Below are positions 9,938 through 19,620 of a DNA stretch of 64,000 nucleotides, one piece after another (the first letter of the stretch is position 1; every line of letters begins with the position of its first letter). The position numbers and the translations under genes were made by a program. Origin of the DNA: Rickettsia rhipicephali str. 3-7-female6-CWPP (GTDB taxonomy: Bacteria > Pseudomonadota > Alphaproteobacteria > Rickettsiales > Rickettsiaceae); NCBI RefSeq assembly GCF_000284075.1, contig NC_017042.1, positions 1,054,001 to 1,118,000 on the forward strand. The letters run 5' to 3'. The notes below the pieces were generated by a model. It was not told where the DNA came from, did no database searches, and was given only the letters and a program-made list of their open reading frames with translations.

Positions 9938-11374
9938 TCAAATAATATCCTCTAGACTATCTAGGTCATGCTTTACCAATCGTAACAACTTCGCTTCAGG
10001 ACTTAGATTTTTCACGGCCCATTTTTTAATCCAAGGTTCGGCGAGCTGCCACATATTAACATTACCGTCTAACTGTCTGCCTATCCCTTCCACCATTATT
10101 AAAGTCTTTTGCAATAGCAACAACTCCGGTTGTACTTCCATGCCGAAATCTTCCGTGATTTTAAATAAATGTGCAAGCAGCTTACCTATGGAAATATTTT
10201 TTATGGGAGTCCCTACTATAGGCTCGGTAACTGCTCTACAACTTTGAGCGAATAAATCTAAATCAGTATTTGATGGGATGTAGCCGGCTCTTAAATGTAC
10301 TTTAGCAACTAATTTATAATCACGCCTTAAAAAGCCAAATAGACTTTCGGCAACGGCTAAACGATCTTTTTCTTTAAGTCTGCCCATAATACCGAAATCA
10401 AGTAAAATTATCTTACCTTGCTTATTCACTAAAATATTCCCTGCATGTAAATCAGCATGAAAAAATCCGTCTCTATAGGCTTGATTGAAAAACATTACCG
10501 CAAAATCCTGAGATATTTTTGCAGGCTCTAACCCCATTTCCTTTAGTAGCAAAGTATCATATATAGAAGTGCCGTCTAACCACTCGGTGGTTAGTATATT
10601 TTCTGATGTTAAATCCCAATATATTTTAGGGATTATCACGTTAATATCATTTCGCATATTATCCGTAAGCTCAGAAGCTGCTGCCGCCTCTAAACGTAAA
10701 TCAAGCTCAAATTTCATAGTTTCATGAAATTTATCGACTACTTTAATCGGTTTTAGCCTTTTTGCTTTAGAAAATTTTGAGATAATTTTTGCAAGAAAAT
10801 ATAGCAGCTTAATATCTCTGTTATATTTTTTATGAATACCCGGACGCAAAATTTTTACCGCAACATATTCACCGGTTATAAGTTGTGCTTTATGTACCTG
10901 CGAAATTGATGCGGCAGCGATGGGGGTATCATCGAGGTGTAAGAAAGGGAGGGCGTCATGGCTCACAGTCGTAGACTGCGTGGCAATCTTTTGTTTGCTT
11001 GCTGAGATTGCTTCGTCGACATAAATGTCTCCTCGCAATGACGTTATCAACCTTCTAGCCACCCCACCATCAAACGGAGGTAGCTTATCTTGCAGTAACC
11101 TTAAATAACCTGCTATCTCTGCTCCTACTAAATCGGCTCTTGTCGAAAGAGTTTGTCCGAATTTTATATAAATAGGTCCAAGATCACTTAAACAATCTAT
11201 TAAGCGTTTGCCGTAATCTTCCCGTGATTTTTTTATTAACGAGACCGGAGCAAAAAATAAGGCTAATATATAACCGATAAACCTGAAATATTTAGGGCTT
11301 CTTGAATCAATTAAGATTTGTTTTTTACTGATGATACGAAAAATACGTATTAAATTAAAAAAATTACTTATCAT
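9938..11374 (-). CDS. ubiB: UbiB/ABC1-family atypical kinase of ubiquinone synthesis, with in-frame RPE
   Basis: 478 residues. UbiB is an ATPase-like membrane-associated protein required for ubiquinone biosynthesis. The family KxGQ motif is KFGQ (71-74), the A-rich nucleotide loop is 'PIAAASISQVHKA' (from 151), the catalytic lysine segment is 'VAVKILRPGI', and 'HADLHAGNI' with 'LLDFGIMG' completes the kinase-like site. Residues about 111-141 (TSLRGDIYVDEAISASKQKI...) are translated from a family A palindrome at 10954-11043 and replace the usual ELG-F-x-F loop just before the A-rich loop. A C-terminal hydrophobic hairpin typical of UbiB is weak. ubiE lies upstream on the same strand. Confidence 0.93.
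   Translation of the reverse strand: MISNFFNLIRIFRIISKKQILIDSRSPKYFRFIGYILALFFAPVSLIKKSREDYGKRLIDCLSDLGPIYIKFGQTLSTRADLVGAEIAGYLRLLQDKLPPFDGGVARRLITSLRGDIYVDEAISASKQKIATQSTTVSHDALPFLHLDDTPIAAASISQVHKAQLITGEYVAVKILRPGIHKKYNRDIKLLYFLAKIISKFSKAKRLKPIKVVDKFHETMKFELDLRLEAAAASELTDNMRNDINVIIPKIYWDLTSENILTTEWLDGTSIYDTLLLKEMGLEPAKISQDFAVMFFNQAYRDGFFHADLHAGNILVNKQGKIILLDFGIMGRLKEKDRLAVAESLFGFLRRDYKLVAKVHLRAGYIPSNTDLDLFAQSCRAVTEPIVGTPIKNISIGKLLAHLFKITEDFGMEVQPELLLLQKTLIMVEGIGRQLDGNVNMWQLAEPWIKKWAVKNLSPEAKLLRLVKHDLDSLEDII
10954..11043. repeat. Palindromic element family A inside ubiB
   Basis: CGTCATGGCTCACAGTCG on the left and TCTCCTCGCAATGACG on the right, with the diagnostic GGCAATCTT / GAGATTGCTTCGTCGA centre. 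Its 90 bases are in frame with ubiB and contain no stop in that frame. RPE insertion in coding regions is an established property of Rickettsia. Confidence 0.9.
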
Positions 11375-11385
11375 CTATTATATAC

Positions 11386-11538
11386 TCCGAAGTAAAATAA
11401 AGAGTAGTATACGAAGATCAACTTCAAAAAGAGCAAGGAGTTCACAAGTCGAGGAGCGGGGCGTATACTTAATACGTGAGTACCGTAGATCTTGTAGAAC
11501 GACGTAGCCCATTTTTGAAGTTCATCGAGTATACGCAC
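11386..11538. repeat. Palindromic element, family D (TACTCGATGAACTT type)
   Basis: About 150 bases with complementary ends: TATACTCCGAAG...TACGAAGATCAACTTC on the left, GAAGTTCATCGAGTATACG on the right. The same pattern recurs at 20306-20457, and its terminal TACTCGATGAACTTC is also found at the 3' end of ihfA. Here the right end overlaps the last codons of ubiE and supplies its TGA stop. Confidence 0.75.
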
Positions 11539-12268
11539 TGTGGATAGCAACTATTCCGCCACTTAGATTTTTATAACCGACTTCTTCAAAACCGGCGTCT
11601 TTAATCATTATTCTAAACTCGTCTTGTGAGGGAAATAACTCTATACTTTCGACCAAATATTCATATGCCTCTTTATTACCCACTATCATTTGACCAATAC
11701 TCGGTATAATATTAAATGAGTAGAATTTATAGAAATCTTTTATGTACCCTTCCTTTACTTTTGAAAACTCAAGACATATAAACTTGCCCATTGGCTTTAA
11801 AACCCTAAATGCTTCCTTTAAAGCCTTATTTATATCAGGTACGTTTCTAATACCGAATGCTATAGTATAATAATCAAAACTATCATCCGGAAACGGTAGT
11901 TCTTCAGCACTTGCTACAGTAAATTTAAGATTTTGAAATAAATTCAGATCTATTGCTTTTTTCTTAGCTTGCTTTAACATTTCTTCATTAATATCACTTA
12001 AAGTTAAAGAGATATTATTAACTCTATCTCTTGCTTTTTTAGCAAGTTTTAAAGCAATATCACCGCTACCGCTAGCAACATCTAATATATGAGAGTTAAG
12101 ATTTGGAATTTGCCTAATAAATTCATCTTTCCATAAGCGATGTAATCCCAAACTCATTAAGTCATTCATTAAATCATACTTATCAGCGACATTAGAAAAA
12201 ACGTTATTTACTAAACCTTGTTTTTTAGTGTAGTCTACTTTTTTAAGGCCAAAATTTGTCTGGTTCAT
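11522..12268 (-). CDS. ubiE: Ubiquinone/menaquinone C-methyltransferase UbiE
   Basis: 248 residues; a class I SAM-dependent methyltransferase acting on the demethoxy/demethyl quinone ring. The SAM motif is '[16 protein letters not shown]' (about 61-76), the UbiE signature is '[19 protein letters not shown]' near the N-terminus, and '[20 protein letters not shown]' is the second signature. The last residues (AYTR) and stop codon lie inside a family D palindrome, so the native tail after 'GGIVAIH' was probably replaced. It is divergent from mutM, whose start is 28 bases away. Confidence 0.95.
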   Translation of the reverse strand: MNQTNFGLKKVDYTKKQGLVNNVFSNVADKYDLMNDLMSLGLHRLWKDEFIRQIPNLNSHILDVASGSGDIALKLAKKARDRVNNISLTLSDINEEMLKQAKKKAIDLNLFQNLKFTVASAEELPFPDDSFDYYTIAFGIRNVPDINKALKEAFRVLKPMGKFICLEFSKVKEGYIKDFYKFYSFNIIPSIGQMIVGNKEAYEYLVESIELFPSQDEFRIMIKDAGFEEVGYKNLSGGIVAIHSAYTR

Positions 12269-12296
12269 AGTTTTTTATTATAAATATTAGTATCAA

Positions 12297-13118
12297 ATGC
12301 CGGAACTTCCTGAAGTAGAAACTCTTAAAAACTCTCTAAAAGATAAGCTAATCGGGCTTATTATAGAAAATGTAGAGTTAAAAAGAGATAATTTACGTTA
12401 TAAGCTATCCCCGCTTTTAGCTACAGAAATCTTAAATACTAATATACTGGATGTTAGGCGTCGTGCAAAATATTTAATTATAGATTTTAATAATGATTAT
12501 TCTTTAATAGTTCATCTAGGCATGAGCGGTAGATTTACTCTGCAATCTGCTAATTATAAAACTCAAAAACACGATCATGTGATTTTTGATTTAAGTAACG
12601 GCGAAAAGTTAATTTTCAACGATACTAGACGCTTCGGTATGATTTATAGTTTTAAGACTGATCTCTTAGAACAAGAATTTTTTAATGATTTAGGCATAGA
12701 GCCTTTTTCTGATTTATTGACGTTAGAATATCTAAAAGATAAGCTACAAACTGGAAAAATACCGATAAAAAACTTGATTATGGATAATAGAGTTATAGTC
12801 GGAGTCGGTAATATCTATGCTTCCGAAAGTCTTCATTTAGCTAGAATTCATCCGGATAAATCAGGTAGCGATTTAAGGGATGATGAAATAGAAAATTTAA
12901 TTAAATCAATTAGAGATGTGTTAACTAAAGCTATAACTGCCGGCGGTACTACTCTTAAAGATTTTGTAAACGGCGATAACAAACCTGGTTATTTTACTCA
13001 GCAACTTACGGTTTACGGTAGAGAGGGACAAAGTTGTTTAAACTGCTCTAGCACTATTATCAAGACAAAACATTCAGGCAGAAGTACTTTTTATTGTAAA
13101 ACTTGCCAATATAGTTAA
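12297..13118 (+). CDS. mutM: Formamidopyrimidine-DNA glycosylase
   Basis: 273 residues, full length. It excises 8-oxoguanine and formamidopyrimidines from DNA. After Met, the catalytic N-terminus is PELPEVETL (Pro2 nucleophile, Glu3). A helix-two-turn-helix region contains '[21 protein letters not shown]', and the C-terminal zinc finger has C-x2-C...C-x2-C ('CLNCSS' and 'FYCKTCQ'). Everything needed for activity appears present. It works in the same pathway as xthA. Confidence 0.96.
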   Translation: MPELPEVETLKNSLKDKLIGLIIENVELKRDNLRYKLSPLLATEILNTNILDVRRRAKYLIIDFNNDYSLIVHLGMSGRFTLQSANYKTQKHDHVIFDLSNGEKLIFNDTRRFGMIYSFKTDLLEQEFFNDLGIEPFSDLLTLEYLKDKLQTGKIPIKNLIMDNRVIVGVGNIYASESLHLARIHPDKSGSDLRDDEIENLIKSIRDVLTKAITAGGTTLKDFVNGDNKPGYFTQQLTVYGREGQSCLNCSSTIIKTKHSGRSTFYCKTCQYS

Positions 13119-13193
13119 TTCACTTGACATATTTTTTAAAACTATTTATAAAGATAAAGCTCTTTATTATTTAATTAGTAGTTGTAAAATATA

Positions 13194-13471
13194 TGAAGGT
13201 AGACTCCTTGCATAACCTATCTTAATAAAGAGGAGTTTGAAGGAGACACGAAACGCAGCACCGCAGCGTACAAAAAGGTACGTGAGGATGCGAGTATTGG
13301 ATCGCCGTATATCGCAGATACTTCAAAAGTTGGAAGTCAAATAAGTGGTGAGCCTGCACAGCGTATAAAAATACGTGAGCACAGGCAAATCCCAAAACTT
13401 AACGTACCAAATCTTGAAGTATCAAAGGTATACAAATTACCTTTAGAAGGAGGTTATGCACAAGGAGTCTA
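13194..13471. repeat. Long palindromic repeat unit (AGACTCCTTGCATAACCT ends)
   Basis: The ends are near-perfect complements: AGACTCCTTGCATAACCT on the left, AGGTTATGCACAAGGAGTCT on the right, about 280 bases apart. The interior has further short complementary blocks (for example GATACTTCAAAAG with CTTGAAGTATC). It is unlike the A-D elements in length and sequence. It ends ten bases before the surviving manC start and therefore replaced that gene's native leader. Confidence 0.7.
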
Positions 13472-13480
13472 ATAAAGCCG

Positions 13481-14508
13481 GTGATTATGGCAGGAGGTAA
13501 TGGTAAAAGACTATGGCCTTTGTCATCTAAGGATAAACCGAAACAGTTTAAAAAAATATTGAGTGATTTAACTTTACTTCAGCAAACATTAAACCGAAAT
13601 AAATTTTTAGGACAACCTACTATTATTACTTCCAAAAAATATGAATCAATCACTAAAGAACAAGCAGCAGAAATAGATGTAGAAATAGCATTAATTACCG
13701 AGCCTTTACAAAAAAAATACTGCCGTTTGTGCCATTATTACGGCATTATCGGCTAAAGCACAAGGATTTGATATTGTAGTGTTACTACCTTCAGACCATC
13801 ATATAGCGGATGATATAAATTATCTTAATACTATATAAATAAAGCTTTACATTATGTTAATGAATTCGGCATTTGTGCACTATAGGTATTCCTATAAATG
13901 TTATAAGTGCCGAGTATGACTATATAAACACAGGATTATCAATTGCAGAAAATGTTTATCTAGTTGATCATTTCATTGAACACCCTATATTAGAGCAAGC
14001 AAACAAACATTTTCAAAGTAATGAATATTTTTGAAATTCAGGAACTTGTGTATACGATGTTAACTTCTTCTTAAACTTAGCAATGAACCTTCAACCTGAT
14101 TTATTCTGTATTGCAGAAAAAGCATTTAATACTGCCGTAAAAAATGAGAATAGTTTGGCAATAGACAATGAGGCTTATAATGAAATCGCAGCAATTTCTA
14201 TAGACAATGCCATAATGACATATATTTCGGGAATGGTCATGATAAAAGCCGATTTTGCTTGGAACGATCTTGGTACTTGGCATTCCTTATTACAGGTAAA
14301 ACACCGGAATATAAACGATAATTATTGCGAGGGAAACGTAGTAACAAGCAATACTACAAACTCTTTCATTAGTTCTAATAATAAATTAACTACCGTAGTA
14401 GGTCTTGACAATGTCATAATTATCGATACTATGAACGGTCTTTTGGTTGCCAATAAATCAAAAATGAATGAAATCAAAGAATTAGTAATGAAAATAGAAC
14501 AAAATTAA
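13481..14508 (+). pseudogene. manC: Mannose-1-phosphate guanylyltransferase, broken
   Basis: The N-terminus has the nucleotidyltransferase signature 'MAGGNGKRLWPLSSKDKPKQ', which in this family binds GTP. A frameshift near 13715 moves the reading to 'ITALSAKAQGFDIVVLLPSDHH'. Stops follow at about 13837 and 14033, and the last open part (14083-14508) reads 'FAWNDLGTWHSLLQ' and 'VGLDNVIIIDTMNGLLVANK', typical ManC substrate and hexapeptide-linker motifs. It would have made GDP-mannose for surface polysaccharide. At least three lesions make function implausible. The 5' end is replaced by the repeat at 13194-13471. Confidence 0.85.
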
Positions 14509-14509
14509 A

Positions 14510-14958
14510 ATGAATGATCTAGAGAAAGCTAAAATTCTATTTACTGCTCTTTTTAACGGAAAATCTGATTCATCACCGAATTATGAAATATATGAAAAAG
14601 CTTTTCTAAATAAAATTAGAAACTATGAAGGGAAATAACGAAGCTTGTTATATTCTTGCTAAAACTTACGAAATAATTAATCGTAACCCCCAAGATGAAT
14701 ATAACTCTCTATGTTATTAACATGGATTGGAAGCAAATTAGGAAATATAGAATGTACACAGCTTGTTTATTCATATCCTAAAAATATACAAGCTTTGAAT
14801 CTACTGTTAACAATTTTATTCAAGACTATATAGGACAGCTTAATATCACTTTTGATGATGCTATATTATCAGCTGCTTACTCCGATACTTTAAATACTTC
14901 AATGTTAGGAGACTCAAATTATAATAATATGTATAAACCTTGGTTGAAACACAGCTAA
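14510..14958 (+). pseudogene. Degraded gene, perhaps TPR/Sel1-like
   Basis: An ATG one base after the manC remnant opens 'MNDLEKAKILFTALFNGKSD' and stops after about 42 codons. Further frames continue the apparent protein: 'NEACYILAKTYEIINRNPQD', then 'FIQDYIGQLNITFDDAILSA', ending at a TAA at 14956. The 'A-x-Y-I-L-A-K-T-Y' spacing recalls helical repeat proteins, but this is weak. Several stops and shifts are needed, so the gene is dead. Confidence 0.4.
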
Positions 14959-15108
14959 TATTCAAGACTATTGACATAGCGTTATTGCTTATATATCCTA
15001 TTTTGATGAGTTTAAAACCTCATCATTCAAATATAGCTAATCTTATAAACTTCAAAAATCTGTAAGTTATAGGAACAACTTAGTAATAAAGCGTAGTTGA
15101 GTTACAAC

Positions 15109-15357
15109 ATGGAAAATACTACAGAAGAACAAACAATAATACCTGAAGTCAAAAATGATGAAGACATAGATGAAGAAGAGAAAAGGTCAAAAGCAGAAGA
15201 CTCACGCAAGCAACTTAAAGCAATACTCATAACATTTGGTATTATTTTGACCATTTTTTTAACTTTTACTTATTTCTTTTTTAATTACATAGAAGAAAAA
15301 GCGGCAGAATACAAACAACAGCAACAACAAGAAATTCAAAAAACTAATAAGAGTTGA
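15109..15357 (+). CDS. Small single-span membrane protein of unknown function
   Basis: 82 codons from ATG 15109 (an alternative TTG lies 12 bases upstream). An acidic N-terminus ('NDEDIDEEEKRSKAEDSRKQ') precedes one transmembrane helix (about residues 38-60, 'AILITFGIILTIFLTFTYFF') and a glutamine- and lysine-rich tail. The topology resembles small envelope assembly or secretion accessory proteins, but no family is recognised. It stands alone between two decayed regions, which suggests that it is retained. Confidence 0.55.
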   Translation: MENTTEEQTIIPEVKNDEDIDEEEKRSKAEDSRKQLKAILITFGIILTIFLTFTYFFFNYIEEKAAEYKQQQQQEIQKTNKS

Positions 15358-15421
15358 ATATTAGATTACCACACTTCTCCTTTAATTATAATCTTGTTGT
15401 ATAGCTGCGATATCATTCAAA

Positions 15422-15477
15422 CAAGGCATTGTTGCATAGATACCACCCCGTCATTGCGAGTGACTGAAAGGAGCGTG
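15422..15477. repeat. Half palindromic element family A plus TTGTTGCATAGATACC motif
   Basis: GGCATTGTTGCATAGATACC is followed by CCGTCATTGCGAGTGACTG. The complementary right half is absent. The first motif is the exact complement of GGTATCTATGCAACAATGCC at 39861. The truncated phaZ gene ends inside this piece. Confidence 0.6.
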
Positions 15478-15837
15478 ATGTCCTGCCATGGGTGCTACTA
15501 TTAATAATTGAGGTAATTCTTGTTTAAAACCTATTTTCTGAAAATGCCTTAGTTCACAAAAAGACTTTTTTAGTATAACTTTTTCATTAATGTTATAGGT
15601 TTTATCATCAATAATTGTTTCAAGGATATTAAATTCGGGTTTTTCATATTTTCTAGTCATGCGTTCACAAAGCGTTAAATAAGCATGCATAATTCTTGCA
15701 AAACCGTTATCTTCTAATGACTCATGTTCATATGCTTCTTTTAGAATGTTTATACCTAAATGCATTGGAGCAATTTGTGCTCTCAGCCCCTCTAACATAT
15801 AATATGTATAATTAGTACTTAAATCACAGTTAATCAT
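15451..15837 (-). pseudogene. phaZ: Polyhydroxyalkanoate depolymerase, N-terminal fragment
   Basis: 128 codons. The frame runs to 'LPQLLIVAPMAGHHAPF', matching the LxVAPxSGH segment that in intracellular PHB depolymerases precedes the catalytic region, and 'CELRHFQKIGF' corresponds to the 'F-x-x-LLHF' block. The family is about 400 residues, so the alpha/beta hydrolase core is missing. The coding sequence breaks off at the half-palindrome at 15422-15477, which contributes the last codons. Not functional as a depolymerase. Confidence 0.65.
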
Positions 15838-15967
15838 AACTTATCCACAAATTTAAAAATAATTAATATGAATTTAGTTTAACACTAAAACTCAGTACAT
15901 TAATTTTAGGATTCACGGTTTAAATTTTTATAAATGCGTGATAATAATGGTCTATATATAAATATGT

Positions 15968-16982
15968 TTATTTTTTCTTCTTATTTTGCTTAGGAATTTT
16001 ATTTACGTGGTCATTAATATTAAACCAAGTACTATCATTTACTTTCTGTTTTTTATAGAATGTATCAATATTATTTATATAATTTTCAAAATCTTTATTC
16101 TCTTCTGCTAACCTATTAGCCATATTCCAATCTATTTCCGGTCTTTCTCTAGCAGGAATTGATATTTTACTATCTTCAGGATTTTCTATATCTACTAAAA
16201 TAAATCCTATACCATGCCTAATACATAGCATTTCAAGTTCATGCCTAGTATCATTTTATCTACTTTCAATTAAATCAGCAGCAACTAAATAACCATAATG
16301 TGCCCATGAGGAATTTGATAAAGCCTGAAAAAAAGATTCTCGTAAATTACTACGATTGATAATTTTTTTTGCTTCAAAAGACCAAAGCCTTGCTTTGCTT
16401 GTTTTCCTGCATAATATTTAGCACAATCTTTAATTAGTGAACTCCACTTTTCATTAAGAACTTCCCCATACCTACCCAATCTGGGTGTAACCATTTATTA
16501 TTACCTTTAGTTCCTTGTTTATTTGAAGAAAAATTATGCTTAATAGGTATATTATGAATCTTCAATTTGTTTTGAAGATATAATGCAAGTGCATCACATA
16601 TTTGCACTGCGGTTATTTTATCTTCTTTATTTGCATTTATTTTAGGTTCTGTGGCTTGTTCATTATTGACATAGTAATCAGGGTTTTGCGAATAATAAAA
16701 CTTTAGCTTAGGTTTTAGCTCTATTCTATTAGGTTCTTGTCTTCGTTCAGCAGAAAGCTTACTACTGCTAATTTCACCTAAATCAATTCCTATAATCTCC
16801 TTATCTTTTTCTTCTTGAGTCTTTGCTTCTAACAATCTCTTATTTGTACTTGCATTTGCTTTGAGTCTTGCTTCGTCAATGTGATTTTCTACAAGCCATT
16901 CAGCTATGCCATAAGAGGTAAATTTTTGATCTTCATGTGCTTTTAAAAAACCAATGATGGCATTTTTGCGATTAAATTCCAT
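15968..16982 (-). pseudogene. COG2958/HrgA-like protein, frameshifted
   Basis: The N-terminal frame (16982-16434, 'NAIIGFLKAHEDQKFTSYGI') encodes a winged-helix-like region and reaches 'KWLHPDWVGM'. A shifted frame continues 'EVLNEKWSSLIKDCAKYYAG', and after another shift and a stop near 16258 the 3' frame reads 'IGFILVDIENPEDSKISIPA' and 'IDWNMANRLAEENKDF'. Those blocks match the COG2958 family, whose Helicobacter member HrgA sits in a restriction locus. Intact members are about 310-340 residues. Two frameshifts and one stop make this a remnant. Confidence 0.6.
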
Positions 16983-17069
16983 ATCAAATATACTACTAAT
17001 AACTGAAATACTATGAAATATACATATTATTTTAAAAATTGCAACTTTAAACTATCAAACTTGATGTTT

Positions 17070-18041
17070 TTATAAAGTATTATTTATATATTTTTCAAAT
17101 TTAGAAAATAATGTTTTGAAGTTATGAGTAGTAACATTTGCTACTTCTTTTGATGTTATATTTTTGAGTTCGGCAACTTTTTCAGCGACATACCTAACAA
17201 ATGCCGGTTCGTTTTGTTTGCCTCGCATAGGCGTAGGAGCTAAGTAAGGAGTGTCGGTTTCTATTAATAACCTATCAAGCGGTATATATTTGACTATTTC
17301 TTGTAAATCAGTAGCATTCTTGAAAGTTATAATCCCTGAAATTGAAATATATAAACCGATATCTAGCATTTTTGCCGCTAGATTTTTTGAAGAGGTAAAG
17401 CAATGTATTAAACCTGGAAATTTGCTGTTACGCATTTCTGAGGTTAAAATGTCAATAGTATCTTCGTCTGCTTCTCTTGTATGAACAATAACAGGCAGGC
17501 GTGTACTAGACGCCGCATGTATATGTGCTACAAACGAATCTTTTTGTAATTTTTGATCGTAAGGCTGATGATAATAATCAAGCCCCGTTTCACCGATTCC
17601 AATAATTTTCGGATGCTGGGTTAGCATAATAATTGCCTCAGCATCTGAGTTCGGAAAGACGTAGTCTTGACGTAGCAATCTTGTCCAAGCTTCCTGAGAT
17701 TGCCACAGCACTTGCAGTGCTTCGCAATGACTAATAAAAGAATTCACTTCACACGGATGCACCCCAACACTCGCAAAAACATTTTCATATTTTTCAGCTA
17801 TCTCTAAAATAATAGGTAAATCTTCAATTTTAGTGCAGATAGTTTGCATATACTGCACATTATTTTCTAATGCTCTTTGAATGACAGAATCTAAAAGCAC
17901 TACGTCATACCATGGCTTAACTACGGTATCTAGAAAACAACTAATATTAGTTGTTTTAATATCCTCACTAGATCCCGCGATCGCGTCGCGGGATGACAAG
18001 TTACTACGTAAATTAAGATGACAATGTGAATCTATTAACAT
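17070..18041 (-). CDS. tatD: TatD-family metal-dependent DNase, with two in-frame RPEs
   Basis: 323 residues against about 255-265 for the family. Metal ligands are visible: 'DSHCHL' (H6, H8), 'GETGLDYYH' (Glu), 'PVIVHTREA' (His), 'GLIHCFT' (His) and 'ETDTPYLAP' (Asp). Two stretches are foreign: residues about 15-46 come from a family C palindrome and about 104-131 from a family A palindrome. Without them the length returns to about 263. It follows metG on the same strand, the usual tmk-metG-tatD order. TatD enzymes are 3'-5' exonucleases on single-stranded DNA. Confidence 0.93.
   Translation of the reverse strand: MLIDSHCHLNLRSNLSSRDAIAGSSEDIKTTNISCFLDTVVKPWYDVVLLDSVIQRALENNVQYMQTICTKIEDLPIILEIAEKYENVFASVGVHPCEVNSFISHCEALQVLWQSQEAWTRLLRQDYVFPNSDAEAIIMLTQHPKIIGIGETGLDYYHQPYDQKLQKDSFVAHIHAASSTRLPVIVHTREADEDTIDILTSEMRNSKFPGLIHCFTSSKNLAAKMLDIGLYISISGIITFKNATDLQEIVKYIPLDRLLIETDTPYLAPTPMRGKQNEPAFVRYVAEKVAELKNITSKEVANVTTHNFKTLFSKFEKYINNTL
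17651..17732. repeat. Palindromic element family A inside tatD
   Basis: GACGTAGTCTTGACG... on the left pairs with CTTCGCAATGACTAA on the right; the centre CGTAGCAATCTTG / CTGAGATTGCCACAGC is the family A core. It contributes about 28 codons to tatD ('EALQVLWQSQEAWTRLLRQD'). Confidence 0.85.
17903..17998. repeat. Palindromic element family C inside tatD
   Basis: CGTCATACCATGGCTTAACTACGGTATC on one side and GATCCCGCGATCGCGTCGC followed by GGGATGAC on the other, with a hairpin centre CAACTAATATTAGTTG. It adds about 32 codons near the tatD N-terminus. Confidence 0.85.
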
Positions 18042-18056
18042 ATTATACTCTTAGTA

Positions 18057-18094
18057 GGTGTGTCATACTACGGTCTCGCCACGGTATGACACAC
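18057..18094. terminator. Strong hairpin between metG and tatD
   Basis: GTGTGTCATACTACGG and CCACGGTATGACACAC form a nearly perfect stem with a short loop, made of the two ends of a collapsed family C palindrome. It touches the metG stop codon. It has no following T-run on the minus strand, so it may slow or process the tmk-metG-tatD transcript instead of ending it. Confidence 0.45.
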
Positions 18095-19620
18095 TATTCA
18101 AATTTTGGAAATATTATGGTAGGTTCTAAAATATTGCTACCCGCTGTTAAAGTATAATCACGTATTAAATGCTTAAATAGACGTTCTTCTTTATTTACCC
18201 CTAACTGATCAAGCATTTTATTTGCTGAACTCGGTATAAAAGGCAGAAGCATTATCGCAATATAGCGTAAAACTTCTAGTAAAGCGTATAACACTTCTAA
18301 CGTTTTATCTGGATCGGTTTTTTTCAAATTCCAGGGTGCTTCGCTATCAATATAGATATTTGCCTCTTCGGCCAAATTAACAATATTTTCAAGAATTTTA
18401 TTAATCTCTGTTTTGTCCATCAATAAAATATTCTGCTCGACAAATTTACTTGCGGTTTTTAAAATCGGTAGCTCATATATTTTATCTATAACACCTTGCG
18501 TAAGCAAAGGCACTTTGGCATCATTATTCTTATAAACAAAAGATGTAGTACGCTGTAATAAATTACCTATTTTGTTTGACAACTCGCTATTAATACGGGT
18601 AATTAAATTACTACGAGCAAAATTGCCGTCCGCACCAAAAGTTACTTCACGCATCAGAAAATACCTAACTTGATCAACACCGAATTCATCAATTAACTTA
18701 ATCGGATCAATGGTATTACCAAGAGATTTAGAGATTTTCTGCCCCTCATTCGTCCACCAGCCATGAACCATAATTGTTTTCGGCAGCGGAACTTCTGCAG
18801 CCATTAAGAAAGCAGGCCAATAGACGGCATGAAAACGCAAGATATCTTTACCGACTACATGTAAATCAGCCGGCCAAAACTTACCGTAATTACTTTGTTT
18901 GTCAGGATAACCGAGTGCTGAAATATAATTAGCCAGTGCATCAAGCCAAACATAAATTACATGTTTTTCATTATTTGACACTTTTATTCCCCAGTTAAAA
19001 GTAGTACGCGATACCGATAAATCTTTTAAACCCGATTTAACAAAGCTAATTACTTCGTTACGCCTTGATATAGGTCTGATAAAATCAGGGTTTGCTTCAT
19101 AAAACTCAAGCAATTTATCCTGCCATTTTGAAAGATTAAAGAAATAGCTAGGCTCTTTAACCCATTCAACTGGAGCACCCGTCGGTGCTAAACCGTCACT
19201 CGTAAGTTCCGACTCATCAAAAAAAGCCTCATCTCGCACTGCATACCACCCTTCATAAAAACCTTCATAAATAGTGCCGTTTTCTAGTAATTTCTGCCAA
19301 AAAACAGCTACAGCTTCTTTATGCCTGTGTTCCGTTGTTCTGATAAAATCATCATTGGAAATATGCATAGCAGTCATCAGATGACGAAAACTCTCGGATG
19401 TTTGATCGGTAAATTTTTGTGGGTCAATATTTTTATTAATAGCTGCTTTTTCTACTTTCTGCCCATGTTCGTCAGTACCTGTTAAAAACATTACATCGAA
19501 ACCTCGAAGTCGCATGAAACGAGCGATTACATCACTTGCAACGCTAGTATAAGCATGACCGATATGGGGCACATCGTTAACGTAATATATAGGGGTAGTA
19601 ATGTAGTAAGTATTGTTCAT
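18094..19620 (-). CDS. metG: Methionyl-tRNA synthetase
   Basis: 508 residues, the short alphaproteobacterial form without the C-terminal dimer domain. It charges tRNA-Met. The class I signature HIGH is at residues 19-22 (PHIGHAYT), and the KMSKS equivalent is KISKS ('[11 protein letters not shown]', about 305). The catalytic insert lacks the zinc knuckle cysteines, as in the type 2 enzymes. The start overlaps the tmk stop by four bases, which indicates translational coupling. Confidence 0.97.

Noticed and set aside
13194-13471. Small insertion sequence
   Set aside because: Ends are inverted, but there is no transposase frame and no clear target duplication.
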